Shown piece after piece: positions 1-9,779 of a DNA stretch of 64,000 nucleotides. The stretch is taken from the NCBI RefSeq assembly GCF_011290385.1, contig NZ_CP049785.1, forward strand, positions 62,001 through 126,000. The letters run 5' to 3'. The stretch is from Blattabacterium sp. DPU. Its GTDB lineage: Bacteria; Bacteroidota; Bacteroidia; Flavobacteriales; Blattabacteriaceae. The translations under genes were made by a program, and so were the position numbers. Each line of letters begins with the position of its first letter. Position 1 is the first letter of the stretch. The notes under the pieces are model-generated. The model was not told the DNA's origin and did not search any database. It saw only the letters and a program-made list of their open reading frames with translations.

Positions 1-1022
1 AATACAATATGCCCTTTTAATTTTTCAAAACGCAAGTTTCCTCTATTAATAATAAATTCTGAAGAATTTAATATAGAAAATACTCGTTCTATTCCAGCTA
101 TGCCTCTTTGTATGATATTGAATCTATCTGCTATTTGTCTCATAGGACGAAAAAGAAGATAAATGAAAAAAATAAAAGCAATAATTTGTCCGGGTTTTAC
201 TTTTGCATAAAAACCTCCATAAAATATGACAATACTTATTGTTACCGCAGAAATTATTTCTACTATAGGAAAAAAAATAGAAAAATAAAAAATGGTTTTA
301 AAATGAGCATTCATTAATTTATGATTAATAGATTTAAATTTTAAATATTCCTCTTTTTCTTTATGGAAAAGTTGAATAATAGACATTCCTATAATATTTT
401 CTTGTAAAAAACTATTCAATCGTGAAGCTTGAATACGTTCTTCATGAAACGTTTTTTTTAAGGTTTTTTGAAAAAAACGAGTAATGATATATATAAAAGG
501 AATAGTTATAAAAACTAAAAAAGATAATTTTCTATGGACCGTATACATCATAATAATAATCATTATTATTCTCAAAACATCTCCAGAAACAAGTAAAATT
601 CCATCATTAAATATTACAGTTATAGTTTCTATATCTGATACAGAATAAGATACTAATTTTCCTATTGGAGTTTTATTAAAAAAGGAATTTTTAAAATGTA
701 ATAATTTTTCAAACAAAAGAATTCTTATTCTTTCAATTACATTTTGAGCTAATACATTAGAAAGATATAACAAAATAAAATGAAATATACTTTCTAAAAA
801 AAGAAGTATAATAATTAACATTAATATATTTTTTAATCCTAAAAAATCCTTGTAAAGAATGTGAATATCAATAGCTTTTTGTATTAATTTAGGACGATAA
901 GCAGATATAAAAGAAATTAGTATAGAAGTAGTAATTGTTGATATTAATATGAGTTTATAATTTAAACTAATTATAATTAATTGTTTTAAGGAGGATTTTT
1001 TTTTATTCAAATTTTTTTTCAT
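1..1022 (-). CDS. ABC exporter, transmembrane part (MsbA/lipid-flippase type), truncated by window edge
   Basis: Partial gene: about 340 N-terminal residues are visible and the C-terminal ATP-binding domain lies beyond position 1. After a basic N-terminus (MKKNLNKKKSSLKQ) come hydrophobic helices at roughly residues 20-40, 60-80, 130-160 and 240-270. The loop text (IGKLVSYSVSDIETI, LQENIIGMSIIQLFHKE, FRPMRQIADRFNIIQRGIAG) is typical of the ABC type-1 exporter fold. Its likely role is inner-membrane lipid or lipid-linked export, but the substrate cannot be read from this part. The ATG at 1022-1020 overlaps the truA stop (ATGA), so it is translationally coupled as the last visible gene of the folK-to-truA operon. 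Whether the nucleotide-binding domain is intact is unknown. Confidence 0.85.
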   Translation of the reverse strand, partial: MKKNLNKKKSSLKQLIIISLNYKLILISTITTSILISFISAYRPKLIQKAIDIHILYKDFLGLKNILMLIIILLFLESIFHFILLYLSNVLAQNVIERIRILLFEKLLHFKNSFFNKTPIGKLVSYSVSDIETITVIFNDGILLVSGDVLRIIMIIIMMYTVHRKLSFLVFITIPFIYIITRFFQKTLKKTFHEERIQASRLNSFLQENIIGMSIIQLFHKEKEEYLKFKSINHKLMNAHFKTIFYFSIFFPIVEIISAVTISIVIFYGGFYAKVKPGQIIAFIFFIYLLFRPMRQIADRFNIIQRGIAGIERVFSILNSSEFIINRGNLRFEKLKGHIV

Positions 1023-1777
1023 AAAAAAATATCTTCTGGATATAGAATCTGAGTAAGAAATAGGCCACATGCTGGAACTATAAATTTGCAAAAATTAGAA
1101 TTTTGTGATTCTATAATTTTTATAAATTCGTTAATACTTATTTTATTTCTTCCTACATCAATCAGTGTTCCTATAATACTCCTAACCATAGATCTTAAAA
1201 ACCGATTAGCTTCAATAGTAAAACATAAAACATTGTTATACTCATACCAATGAGCATGATATATTTGACATATATTATTTTCTTTTACACTTTGATTTTT
1301 ATTAGTTCTTTTTTTTTTACAAAAAGAACTAAAATCTTGATATTCCATAATTTTTTTTGAAGCTTCATTCATTTTTTGAATATTTAGAGGGTAAAAACAG
1401 TACCAAGAAAAATCTTGATTAAATGGATTTTTTTCGCGTGTTAAATAATATTTATATGTTCTTTTTATAGCATTAAATCTTGCATGAAAATTTTTTTTCA
1501 CTGGAAAAATATTGAAAACTTTAATAGAATTAGGTAAAAAAACATTTAATCTGTTTACAAAATCATTTTTTATTTTTTTTTCATAATCAAAATGGGCAAA
1601 CATTTGTTTAGCATGAACACCTTTATCCGTTCTACTAGCCCCTACAATATTTATAGATGTTTTCAATAATTTTGACAAACAATATTCTAATTTTTCTTCT
1701 ACTGTATTTACTTTTTTCTGAATTTGCCATCCAAAAAAATGTTTACCATTATAAGATAATTCAATAAAAAATCTCAA
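1019..1777 (-). CDS. truA: tRNA pseudouridine(38-40) synthase TruA
   Basis: 252 residues, normal family length. It isomerises uridines 38-40 in the anticodon arm of tRNAs. The catalytic motif GASRTDKGVHA is at residues 46-56, with the nucleophile Asp51. The N-terminal ELSYNGKHFFGWQ and the C-terminal FLRSMVRSIIGTLIDVG segment are also family hallmarks. The start ATG at 1777 overlaps the stop of the upstream aminotransferase by four bases, and its own stop overlaps the start of the ABC exporter, so the three are almost certainly translated from one mRNA. Identification is firm from the motifs. Confidence 0.96.
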   Translation of the reverse strand: MRFFIELSYNGKHFFGWQIQKKVNTVEEKLEYCLSKLLKTSINIVGASRTDKGVHAKQMFAHFDYEKKIKNDFVNRLNVFLPNSIKVFNIFPVKKNFHARFNAIKRTYKYYLTREKNPFNQDFSWYCFYPLNIQKMNEASKKIMEYQDFSSFCKKKRTNKNQSVKENNICQIYHAHWYEYNNVLCFTIEANRFLRSMVRSIIGTLIDVGRNKISINEFIKIIESQNSNFCKFIVPACGLFLTQILYPEDIFL

Positions 1778-2967
1778 TTATAAAGTTGATTTAAACTTTC
1801 AATAATAATAGAACATCCCTTTTGGATTTCTTTTTTTGTGATAGTCAATGGAGGAGATATCCGTATAAAATTCCTATGAAATAAAAAACGAAATAATATT
1901 AATCCTTTTTTTAAACAAGTTTTTAAAACTTTTTCTACTGTTTCTTTGTTATTTAGTTCAATAGATAAAAGAAGTCCTTTTCCATGAATATTTTTGATTT
2001 CATGATGAATTAAATATTTCCTAATCCACTTTTCCTTTAATGAAACTTGTTCCATTATATTAGAATTGATAAGTTGATTTAAAGTAGCTAAAGAAGAAGA
2101 AGCAGAAACAGGATTTCCTCCAAAAGTAGTTAAATGGCCTAAAGGAGCAATATCAATAAAAGTTTTCATAATTTTTTCAGATGATACAAAACCACTAATA
2201 GGCATTCCTCCTCCCATTCCTTTTCCCATAATTAATATATCAGGAACAATTTCATAATGTTCAAATGCAAAAAGTTTTCCTGTTCTTCCAAATCCAGTTT
2301 GAATTTCATCAAGTATCATTAAAACATTTTTTTGATTGCACAGTTTTCTTACTTCTTTTAAAAAGGAATGATCAGGGAGTATGATTCCATAAGAACATTG
2401 AATCGTTTCTAAAATCACACAAGCTGTTTTTTCTGTAATAGAATTTATTAATTCCTCTATATGATTAAATGTAATAAATTTAACTAAAGGTAATAGAGGC
2501 CTAAAAGGCCTTTTATAATTTTCATATCCCATAATACTCATAGAACCATGTGTACTTCCATGATAAGACCATTTACTGGATATAATTTCTTCCTTTCCTG
2601 TATAACATTTAGCTAATTTTAAAGCTCCTTCTACTGCTTCTGTTCCTGAATTCACTAAGTAAGTGTTAGTAAGTGGATCTGGTATATTTTCTGATATTTT
2701 TTTACAAAGTCTAACACAAGGACTTTGTATGAATTCTCCATATACCATAGTATGTAAGTATTGATCTACTTGTTTTTTTATAGCTTTTTTTATTTTCTTA
2801 TTTCCATGTCCTAATACATTCACGGAAACACCTGCTACAAAATCCAGATATTTTTTTCCATCTATTCCATAAATATAACTTCCTTCAGCATGACTTACCA
2901 TAATATTCATAGGATATGGATTAATTTGAGTTTGATATTGAAAAAAATCTTTTTCTAATTCTTTCAT
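1774..2967 (-). CDS. Class III PLP-dependent aminotransferase (acetylornithine/ornithine aminotransferase-like)
   Basis: 397 residues, full length for the class III aminotransferase fold. Visible landmarks are the phosphate-binding NSGTEA (106-111), DEIQTGFGRTG with the pyridine-N-binding Asp220, and MGKGMGGG with the Schiff-base Lys249. The family includes ArgD, ornithine and 4-aminobutyrate aminotransferases, and the amino-group donor cannot be settled by eye. Genes of this subtype sit beside an OstA-like gene in free-living flavobacteria (recollection), so the position is inherited synteny rather than an arginine cluster. It starts 20 bases after the OstA-like gene and overlaps truA. The usual GG after the ILETIQ motif is CS here (191-192), a small deviation. 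Confidence 0.88.
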   Translation of the reverse strand: MKELEKDFFQYQTQINPYPMNIMVSHAEGSYIYGIDGKKYLDFVAGVSVNVLGHGNKKIKKAIKKQVDQYLHTMVYGEFIQSPCVRLCKKISENIPDPLTNTYLVNSGTEAVEGALKLAKCYTGKEEIISSKWSYHGSTHGSMSIMGYENYKRPFRPLLPLVKFITFNHIEELINSITEKTACVILETIQCSYGIILPDHSFLKEVRKLCNQKNVLMILDEIQTGFGRTGKLFAFEHYEIVPDILIMGKGMGGGMPISGFVSSEKIMKTFIDIAPLGHLTTFGGNPVSASSSLATLNQLINSNIMEQVSLKEKWIRKYLIHHEIKNIHGKGLLLSIELNNKETVEKVLKTCLKKGLILFRFLFHRNFIRISPPLTITKKEIQKGCSIIIESLNQLYN

Positions 2968-2987
2968 ACATACATAATAATTTTATT

Positions 2988-4673
2988 CTATTTATTTTTT
3001 ATTATATTTTTCATTTTTACTTTTTCTAATAAACTTTCTTTTTTATACTTATCCATTTCTTTATATGCAAAAAATTTTTTATGGGGTTTATTTTTTTCTT
3101 TCCAAGAAAATTTAGGAAGATAAAGAAACTTATTATAAATTTCTTTATTATGTATTGGAATCAATTCTGAATATACTTCATCAGAAGAAGAAATTTTATT
3201 TATTTTTTTTGATTGATCAAAATATATTGATAAAATTTTACAAGATAATCTGTTCATTATTTTTTTTTCTTTATTATGAGTATTAAGAAAAATAATACTG
3301 TTAATATTTCCTTCTACCATAACTTTTTCTAAATAATTTTTATTAAAAAAACCAATCATAATATCTCCTTTTATCTGATTAAACTCTTTGGAGTTTATTT
3401 TTTCTGTATAGAAAGCATTTTGAATAATTTTTATTTTTTTTAAAAAATTATGATTTTCATTATCTTCAAAATGAATAGAGATAACATCTCCACTAATTTG
3501 TCGATTTTTCCCCCAAAATATAGGATTTCCATCAAATTGGATATAATTATTTGAAGATTTATAATTAAGAAAATTACATTTTCCTTGAATGTTTTCATTG
3601 AAATTCTGATTCAAAAAAAAACTTTCTACAGAAAAAGCTTGAATTGAATATGCATTATTTTTTTCTATATTTATTTTTAAAATGTTGGAATAAATAAAAA
3701 TAGAATTATTTTTTGATGTTTTAATAATTTTGGGATTTCTTTCTAAAGTTAAAGAATTGGAATGAAAATCAAATTTTCCATATCCACTTGTCAAAAAATA
3801 TTTTTTATTTGGATCTTCTAATAAAAGATCTTCAATGAATCCACATTTTTTTTTATGGTCAAAAAATAAATATTTTCCCTTTAAAATTCGTCCATTATAA
3901 TGAATACTTACATAATTTTTAAATAAAAATATTTTTTTTTTCAATGAAAAAAATGCTTTATTAGCATAAATAAAATTATCAAAATTTTTTTTTTGTATAA
4001 AAATAGCTGTATTAAGAAAATTAACTTGATCTTGTTCTAAAAGATATTCTAATGCATTAGCATATATGATATAATTTTCATTAATCAATTGAATTTCATA
4101 TTTTAATTCTATTTTTTTCTTATTAAGATAAAAAAAACCTTCTTTACTAGATATAGTAAAATCTCCATAATGAATAATGCTATTTTTCTTATAAAAAATT
4201 TGATTTAAAATCAAATTATATTCTAATGTATTAGTTTGTAATTTATTTTTACCAAAAAATAGGACCACATTATTGATAGCTTTAAATAGCTTTTTTTTTA
4301 GATTAAAATTAACGATATTCGCTATTAATTTGATTTTTTCTCGATATAGAACAACTTTACCTGATAATTGGAAATCGGAAAAATTTCCTTCTATATTTTG
4401 AGATATTATTTTATTTTTTCCTGATTCTAAATTTACATTTCCATACCCGTAAAATTTATGAATTTTTTTGTCATATATAATTTTATCACAAAAAAGATGA
4501 TTATTTCTATATTTCAAATGAACGTTTCCTATTAAAACGAAAGATTGATGATAATTATCTATTATATCTGCATGAATTATTTGTACAGTTTCCCTTATAT
4601 TATTAGAATGAGAAAATGTTTTATCAGGCGATAATAATAAAAAAATAATAAAAATTAAAAATCCATATTTCAC
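2988..4673 (-). CDS. OstA-like (LptA/OstA N-domain) periplasmic protein
   Basis: 561 residues with an N-terminal signal peptide (hydrophobic stretch at residues 4-15, small residues around 20). What follows is beta-rich text with repeated OstA-type modules such as ADIIDNYHQSFVLIGNVHLKYRNN, beginning near residue 34. OstA/LptA-fold proteins form the periplasmic bridge that carries lipopolysaccharide to LptD. Bacteroidota carry a long version like this one. It lies between ridA (17-base gap) and the aminotransferase, two genes downstream of lptD, which supports an envelope-transport role. Lys/Asn/Ile/Phe content is very high, as in neighbouring genes, and the C-terminal third is poorly conserved to the eye. 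Confidence 0.85.
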   Translation of the reverse strand: MKYGFLIFIIFLLLSPDKTFSHSNNIRETVQIIHADIIDNYHQSFVLIGNVHLKYRNNHLFCDKIIYDKKIHKFYGYGNVNLESGKNKIISQNIEGNFSDFQLSGKVVLYREKIKLIANIVNFNLKKKLFKAINNVVLFFGKNKLQTNTLEYNLILNQIFYKKNSIIHYGDFTISSKEGFFYLNKKKIELKYEIQLINENYIIYANALEYLLEQDQVNFLNTAIFIQKKNFDNFIYANKAFFSLKKKIFLFKNYVSIHYNGRILKGKYLFFDHKKKCGFIEDLLLEDPNKKYFLTSGYGKFDFHSNSLTLERNPKIIKTSKNNSIFIYSNILKINIEKNNAYSIQAFSVESFFLNQNFNENIQGKCNFLNYKSSNNYIQFDGNPIFWGKNRQISGDVISIHFEDNENHNFLKKIKIIQNAFYTEKINSKEFNQIKGDIMIGFFNKNYLEKVMVEGNINSIIFLNTHNKEKKIMNRLSCKILSIYFDQSKKINKISSSDEVYSELIPIHNKEIYNKFLYLPKFSWKEKNKPHKKFFAYKEMDKYKKESLLEKVKMKNIIKNK

Positions 4674-4690
4674 AAAAAATAAGAATTGAT

Positions 4691-5077
4691 TTAATTTTTG
4701 TATGCTATTAAAGATATTTCAACGTTGGCATTTTTAGGTAACCCAGATACTTGTATAGTTTCTCTAGCTGGATAATTACCTTTACAAAAAAATTTGGAAT
4801 ATATGTTATTTACTTTAGATAAATAACTCATATTTGTTACGAAAATAGAGGTTTTGACAACATTTTGAAATCCTATTCCATTTTCTGAAAGAATAATTTT
4901 GATATTTTCCATCACTTGTTTTGTTTCCATTTCGATATTTTTATCGGAAATTAATTTTTCTCTATTTTGATCTACAGCTATTTGTCCTGAAATAAATAAA
5001 AGATTTCCAACAAAAACACATGTACTATATGGTCCATAAGATGGTATTTTATAAATTGAAAATTTTTTTGGTGTCAT
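4691..5077 (-). CDS. ridA: RidA/YjgF/UK114 family enamine/imine deaminase
   Basis: 128 residues, the normal single-domain length. RidA hydrolyses reactive 2-aminoacrylate and other imines made by PLP enzymes such as threonine or serine dehydratases, protecting PLP enzymes. Diagnostic residues are visible: GPYST near 15-19, FISGQI (28-33), the PARETIQV motif with substrate-binding Arg105, and the C-terminal VEISLIAYK with Glu120. It sits between lptD (3-base gap) and the OstA-like gene, so it is carried inside an envelope operon. This appears to be co-transcription rather than a shared pathway, although a PLP aminotransferase lies two genes downstream. Confidence 0.95.
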   Translation of the reverse strand: MTPKKFSIYKIPSYGPYSTCVFVGNLLFISGQIAVDQNREKLISDKNIEMETKQVMENIKIILSENGIGFQNVVKTSIFVTNMSYLSKVNNIYSKFFCKGNYPARETIQVSGLPKNANVEISLIAYKN

Positions 5078-5080
5078 AAT

Positions 5081-7300
5081 TTAATTTTTTTCATTATACT
5101 GTATAATATTTCTAAAATTAGGATCTTTCAATCCTATAAAAAAAGACCAAGAACAATTCTCCCCTAGAATCCAATTGAAATTCATTTCAAAGCTTCTTAA
5201 ATCTCTATGAAAAATAAGATTTGCGAATATGATTTTATTTTTCAATAAATCATAATCTGTGTGAAAATTAATTTTCCAATATTTTGTAATATTTATAGAT
5301 CCATTCAAACTTAAAAAAGTTTGAAAAAATTTTTTTTTGTTGAAATAATTTTCATAATTAGAATGAAAATCAATTTTCAAATTCACCGGAATTGTATATC
5401 TTGCATAATTTTTCTGATCAAAAAAAAAGTAATCATAACGATTTTTTCCTTTTTTTTGAAATTCATTTTTTATAGGAAAAAAATTTATGTCATAATTAGA
5501 AGAAAAACAAAAATCGAAATATATCATTTTATTTTTTACAAAATTTATTCCTGTTTTATATTTTGCTTCCAAATTTTTTGTTAAATCAGCATTCCCCATA
5601 ATATGAAATTTTTCCCATTTAATAAAATTATCATCAATAATAAATGAGGATTTTATTTCTTTTAATACTTCTATTTTTTTGTATATATTAACATGATTAT
5701 ATGTATCTCTTATCATCCAATTATTATCGATAATAAAATTTATTTTTTTTTCAAAATTATTTTTTACATTATAGAAAACAGGAGGAAAATATTTCATATG
5801 AAAAGATAAAATCGGTTTGATTTGATGTTTTAATAGAGTAGTATTTTTGAATTTCCAAATTTTATAAAATGGAATCGAAACTATATTTGTTAAAAAATCC
5901 ATTTTTTGAATACTAGATATATAAAAAAAATCAGGAAAATTACATGTATAAAAATCATGATAAAAAATTTGAGATGAAATTTTTAAATAAGGATAAAAAA
6001 AAGGAAAATAAGTAGTCATACTCATGTCATGACTAAATTCAGTACGGAAATACTTTTTGTTATTAAAATCTATAAAATTTTTTAAATACAGTCTATTTTC
6101 AATATTTACCTGATTTAAAAAAAAGTTTTTTTTATTATTAAATAATATTTCTCTTGTATGTAAAATAAATTCTGGAATTATAAATCTTATTTTCCTATTT
6201 TTATCATGATTTTGAATCATATAAAAATCCATAAACCATAAATAATTAGATAACTTTTTTTTTATGTTTATGGAAGAAAAAACTTCATTTTGATTGTACA
6301 AAATATTACTATCATAATTAATATTTGCATTGAAATTTATTTTTTCAGATTTTAAATCTGAATCATGTTTCCATTGAAATAGATAATTTTTTTGATTTGA
6401 AAAATTTTGATAATTAAAATTAATAAATCCATGACAAGCATTTATCAATTTATATTTTATTATTGTTTTAATTCTCCATGTTTCAGTATTATATATGGAA
6501 GAATTCATCCTAAAATTTAGAACATCAGAAATAGGAAAAAATAATTCTAAATCTTCCATGTATATTTTTTTATTTTGAATTCCTAATTTTGGATACTTAA
6601 TTTCATAAGAAGTCTGATTCAATTTTATAGGCATATAAAAAAAAGGAAAAAAAATAGGCATTGGGACTTTATACCAGTAAAAAAAAATAGGACCGGAAAA
6701 AATATATTTTTTTGAATGATAATATTTTAAATAATCTGTTTTTAAATAAAAATCAGGAAAATCATCTTTTTTTTTTAAAAAAAAAGGATCTGATATATAT
6801 GTAATTTTTTTCATTACAAAATCATCGTTTTTTTTAAAAACCTCATCAGCTACAACGATATAATTTTTTTCTTTTATAGAAAATTTTTTTGCTTCTCCTA
6901 TTTGATTATTTAAATTTAAGTGAATTTGATTGAAAAAATACTGATGTTCTCCCTTTTTCAAAAAAACATATTTATCTTTTGATTGAGCATACAAATCGCC
7001 ATTTTTCCAATTAAATTCTATGTAATCTGATTCAATTTTTGTATTATAATATTCTATTGAAGCTTGTCCTTTTAAATATGATTTTCCTTTTTTTATATCG
7101 TGTTCTTGTATATTAGATTTGTATTTTAAAACATCTTTTAAAAAAGAAAAATTATTTTTTGTTTTATCATATATAACATTATCATTTTCTTTTTTTTCGT
7201 TTCCGTAAAAAGTATATGTTGAAAAAATGGATAACAATATGATATAAACGTAAAATTGAATTTGATACAAATTTATTTTATTTAATGAAAGAATGTTCAC
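5081..7300 (-). CDS. lptD: LPS-assembly protein LptD, Bacteroidota type
   Basis: 739 residues. An N-terminal membrane/signal segment (about 12-32) is followed by an OstA-like N-domain (YLKGQASIEYYNTKIESDYIEFNWKNG region, 70-160). The remainder is aromatic-rich alternating text typical of an outer-membrane beta barrel, ending in a strand. LptD inserts lipopolysaccharide into the outer leaflet. It is shorter than I remember for free-living flavobacteria. The start is GTG at 7300, immediately against the folK stop (TAGTG); no in-frame ATG precedes the signal segment, so this start is well constrained. The neighbouring OstA-like protein is a plausible partner. Its retention is puzzling given the damaged LpxC at 42345. 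Confidence 0.85.
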   Translation of the reverse strand: MNILSLNKINLYQIQFYVYIILLSIFSTYTFYGNEKKENDNVIYDKTKNNFSFLKDVLKYKSNIQEHDIKKGKSYLKGQASIEYYNTKIESDYIEFNWKNGDLYAQSKDKYVFLKKGEHQYFFNQIHLNLNNQIGEAKKFSIKEKNYIVVADEVFKKNDDFVMKKITYISDPFFLKKKDDFPDFYLKTDYLKYYHSKKYIFSGPIFFYWYKVPMPIFFPFFYMPIKLNQTSYEIKYPKLGIQNKKIYMEDLELFFPISDVLNFRMNSSIYNTETWRIKTIIKYKLINACHGFINFNYQNFSNQKNYLFQWKHDSDLKSEKINFNANINYDSNILYNQNEVFSSINIKKKLSNYLWFMDFYMIQNHDKNRKIRFIIPEFILHTREILFNNKKNFFLNQVNIENRLYLKNFIDFNNKKYFRTEFSHDMSMTTYFPFFYPYLKISSQIFYHDFYTCNFPDFFYISSIQKMDFLTNIVSIPFYKIWKFKNTTLLKHQIKPILSFHMKYFPPVFYNVKNNFEKKINFIIDNNWMIRDTYNHVNIYKKIEVLKEIKSSFIIDDNFIKWEKFHIMGNADLTKNLEAKYKTGINFVKNKMIYFDFCFSSNYDINFFPIKNEFQKKGKNRYDYFFFDQKNYARYTIPVNLKIDFHSNYENYFNKKKFFQTFLSLNGSINITKYWKINFHTDYDLLKNKIIFANLIFHRDLRSFEMNFNWILGENCSWSFFIGLKDPNFRNIIQYNEKN

Positions 7301-7797
7301 TAAAAAATTTTTTTTACATATAATTTATCCATACATAATCCTAATATTTCTAATATGGTTAAATTAAATATTGGATGATTCTTGTTTGGAGCTATTTCAC
7401 ACATAGGTTCTAAAACAAATCTACGTAAATGTAATAATGGATGTGGAATTGTCAAAATTAAACTACGTATGATGATATGATCGTAAAATAAAATATCTAT
7501 ATCTATTTCTCTATTTTGATATTCTTTCTTACAAAAATTTCTTTTTCTTCCTATGAGGTATTCTAAATTCAAAATATGTTTTAAAAGATCCACAGGAGAA
7601 TAATTTGTTTTTATATGTAAGATCCTATTATAAAAAATAGACGAATTTTTCATATTCCATGCTTCGCTTTCAAAATATGATGAAATTTTAACAATCTTAC
7701 CTATCTTTTGAGATATTAAAATCAAAGATTTATCCAAAAAATTTTTTTTATCTTCTTTGTTACTTCCTTGCAATAAGAATACATTATGTTCTTTCAA
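7300..7797 (-). CDS. folK: 6-hydroxymethyl-7,8-dihydropterin pyrophosphokinase
   Basis: 165 residues, standard length. FolK transfers pyrophosphate from ATP to hydroxymethyl-dihydropterin in folate synthesis. The signature RxIDIDIL is at residues 96-103 with the magnesium-binding Asp99 and Asp101. It is followed by HPLLHLRRFVLEPMCEIAP (119-137), which is near-invariant in the family, and LLQGSNKED opens the fold. It is the first gene of the minus-strand operon that runs to the left edge. It is transcribed divergently from mreB across an 86-base spacer that must hold both promoters. The stop codon overlaps the GTG start of lptD by one base. Confidence 0.96.
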   Translation of the reverse strand: MKEHNVFLLQGSNKEDKKNFLDKSLILISQKIGKIVKISSYFESEAWNMKNSSIFYNRILHIKTNYSPVDLLKHILNLEYLIGRKRNFCKKEYQNREIDIDILFYDHIIIRSLILTIPHPLLHLRRFVLEPMCEIAPNKNHPIFNLTILEILGLCMDKLYVKKIF

Positions 7798-7883
7798 AAA
7801 AAAAGTTTTTAAATAAATTCAATATACTGAAAAACTGTATTTTTTATTTAAATTAGGTAAATATTTTCATAGAAAAAATATTG

Positions 7884-8924
7884 ATGGGATTAGTAGTAGA
7901 TTTTATGAAGAATCTTTTCACCCAAGAAATAGCTATAGATTTGGGAACGGCAAATACGCTGATTATGCATCAAAATAAGGTAATAGTAGATTTACCTTCA
8001 ATAATCGCAATAGATGTAAGAACAAAAAAAGTATTAGCTGTAGGAGAGGAAGCTAAGCAAATGCAAGGAAAAACACATGAAAATATTAAAATATATAAAC
8101 CATTGAAAGATGGAGTTATTGCTGATTATCAAGTTGCAGAACTTATGATCAAAGAATTTATTAAAAAAGTTCCAGGTGTCAATAACAAATTTTTTACTCC
8201 ATCATTAACGATGGTTATTTGCATTCCATCTGGAATAACTGAAGTAGAAAAAAGAGCAGTGAAAGATTCTGCACAACATCTTAATGCTAAAGAAGTTTAT
8301 CTTATTGAAGAACCTATGGCAGCTGCTATTGGTTCAGGTATTTCTGTAACTAAAGCAGAAGGAAATATGATTATTGATATAGGAGGTGGAACAACAGAAT
8401 GCGGAGTAATAGCTTTAGGTGGAATAGTATGTCAAAAATCTATAAAAATAGCAGGAGATGTTTTTACTAATGATATAGCTTATTTCCTTCGTTCTAAGTA
8501 TAATCTATATATTGGAGAAAGAACTGCAGAAAAAATAAAAATAGATATAGGAGCGGCTATGGAATCCATAGAAACACCTCCAGAGGATATTCACATACAA
8601 GGAAGAGATCTTCCGACAGGAAAACCAAAAGAAATGAATCTTTCTTATAAAGAAACGATTCCTGCTTTAGATAAATCTATTTTACGAATAGAAGATGCTG
8701 TGATGGAAACACTTTCTAGAACTCCTCCAGAACTTGCAGCAGACATTTATAAAACAGGAATATATATGGCTGGAGGAGGATCTCTTTTAAGAGGTTTAGA
8801 TCAAAGAATATCTAATAAAACGGGTCTTTCTGTTTCTTTAGTAGAGGATCCTCTAAGAGCTGTAGTAAAAGGAACAGGTGTTGCGTTAAAAAATATTGAT
8901 AAATTTACATTTTTAATGAAATAG
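7884..8924 (+). CDS. mreB: Rod-shape-determining actin homologue MreB
   Basis: 346 residues. It is the cytoplasmic actin-like ATPase that positions lateral-wall synthesis. Phosphate-1 motif IAIDLGTANTLI, the middle GGGTTECGV phosphate-2 segment and AGGGSLLRGLDQ adenosine motif are all present. I chose ATG 7884 over the TTG at 7881 because the latter adds one residue only and ATG is strongly preferred here; the ATG at 7905 is a second possibility. It leads the mreBCD-mrdA-rodA operon, with mreC starting 18 bases after its stop. Codon use is less AT-skewed and the protein better conserved than its downstream membrane partners. Confidence 0.97.
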   Translation: MGLVVDFMKNLFTQEIAIDLGTANTLIMHQNKVIVDLPSIIAIDVRTKKVLAVGEEAKQMQGKTHENIKIYKPLKDGVIADYQVAELMIKEFIKKVPGVNNKFFTPSLTMVICIPSGITEVEKRAVKDSAQHLNAKEVYLIEEPMAAAIGSGISVTKAEGNMIIDIGGGTTECGVIALGGIVCQKSIKIAGDVFTNDIAYFLRSKYNLYIGERTAEKIKIDIGAAMESIETPPEDIHIQGRDLPTGKPKEMNLSYKETIPALDKSILRIEDAVMETLSRTPPELAADIYKTGIYMAGGGSLLRGLDQRISNKTGLSVSLVEDPLRAVVKGTGVALKNIDKFTFLMK

Positions 8925-8942
8925 GGTTGATAGATTAATTTT

Positions 8943-9779
8943 ATGCGTGAATTTTTTAATTTTTTTTTGAAATGTCGTTTTTTTATTTTCTTTTTTTTAC
9001 TAGAATCCGTAGCTATTTTTCTTTCTTTTTCAGATTCAAAAATTCATCAATATATTTATGCTGGTTCTTCCAATTTTATGATTGGAAAAATTTATGAAAG
9101 TATCTATAAGCTACGTAGTTATTTTTTATTAGAAATTGAAAATAAAAAACTTATAGATGAAAATAAAAGATTACGTGAGGATCTCATTTCTTCTAAAATT
9201 AGAAAAATATCTAGAGATTTTAAAGAAGAAAACATTAATTATTTACAAGAATATGTTTTTACTCCAGTACAAATTATTAATAATAGTATTTACGAACAGG
9301 AAAATTATATAACTATTAATAAAGGAAGTATAGACGGAATAAAACCAGACATGGGAATTATATTATCTGATGGAATCGCAGGAATTATTATAAAAACGTC
9401 TCCCCACTTTAGTATAGCAATTTCTCTTTTAAATTCCCAAATTAAAGTTAATGCTAGACTAAAAAAAAATAAATATTTTGGAACTTTAAGCTGGGATGGC
9501 TTAGATCATGAATATGTCATTTTATATGATATACCCAGACATTCCACTATACATAAAGGAGATATTGTAGAAACAGACGGAAAATCTGCTACTTTTCCTG
9601 AAGGAATACCAATTGGAAGAGTTCATTCCTATAAATTTGATGAAGAACATGCTAATTATATTATAAAAGTGAAACTTATGGCTAATTTTTCTACCATAGA
9701 AAATGCTTATGTTGTAAAAAATTTATTAAAAAAAGAATGGAATGAGGTTCAACTTTATAAAGTTGAAAATAAGCAATGA
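8943..9779 (+). CDS. mreC: Rod-shape-determining protein MreC
   Basis: 278 residues. It has a short cytoplasmic N-terminus, one membrane helix (about 10-30), a coiled-coil stretch (about 58-90, NKKLIDENKRLREDL), then the periplasmic beta-barrel domain with the conserved ITINKGSIDGIKPDMGII and GDIVETDGKSATFPEGIPIG segments. MreC links the MreB filament to PBP2 and RodA in the elongasome. It overlaps mreD by four bases (ATGA), consistent with coupled translation of the two membrane partners. All family landmarks seem intact. Confidence 0.95.
   Translation: MREFFNFFLKCRFFIFFFLLESVAIFLSFSDSKIHQYIYAGSSNFMIGKIYESIYKLRSYFLLEIENKKLIDENKRLREDLISSKIRKISRDFKEENINYLQEYVFTPVQIINNSIYEQENYITINKGSIDGIKPDMGIILSDGIAGIIIKTSPHFSIAISLLNSQIKVNARLKKNKYFGTLSWDGLDHEYVILYDIPRHSTIHKGDIVETDGKSATFPEGIPIGRVHSYKFDEEHANYIIKVKLMANFSTIENAYVVKNLLKKEWNEVQLYKVENKQ

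Noticed and set aside
1774-2967. Confident argD assignment
   Set aside because: Class III aminotransferase motifs are shared by several substrates, and no arginine genes are adjacent.
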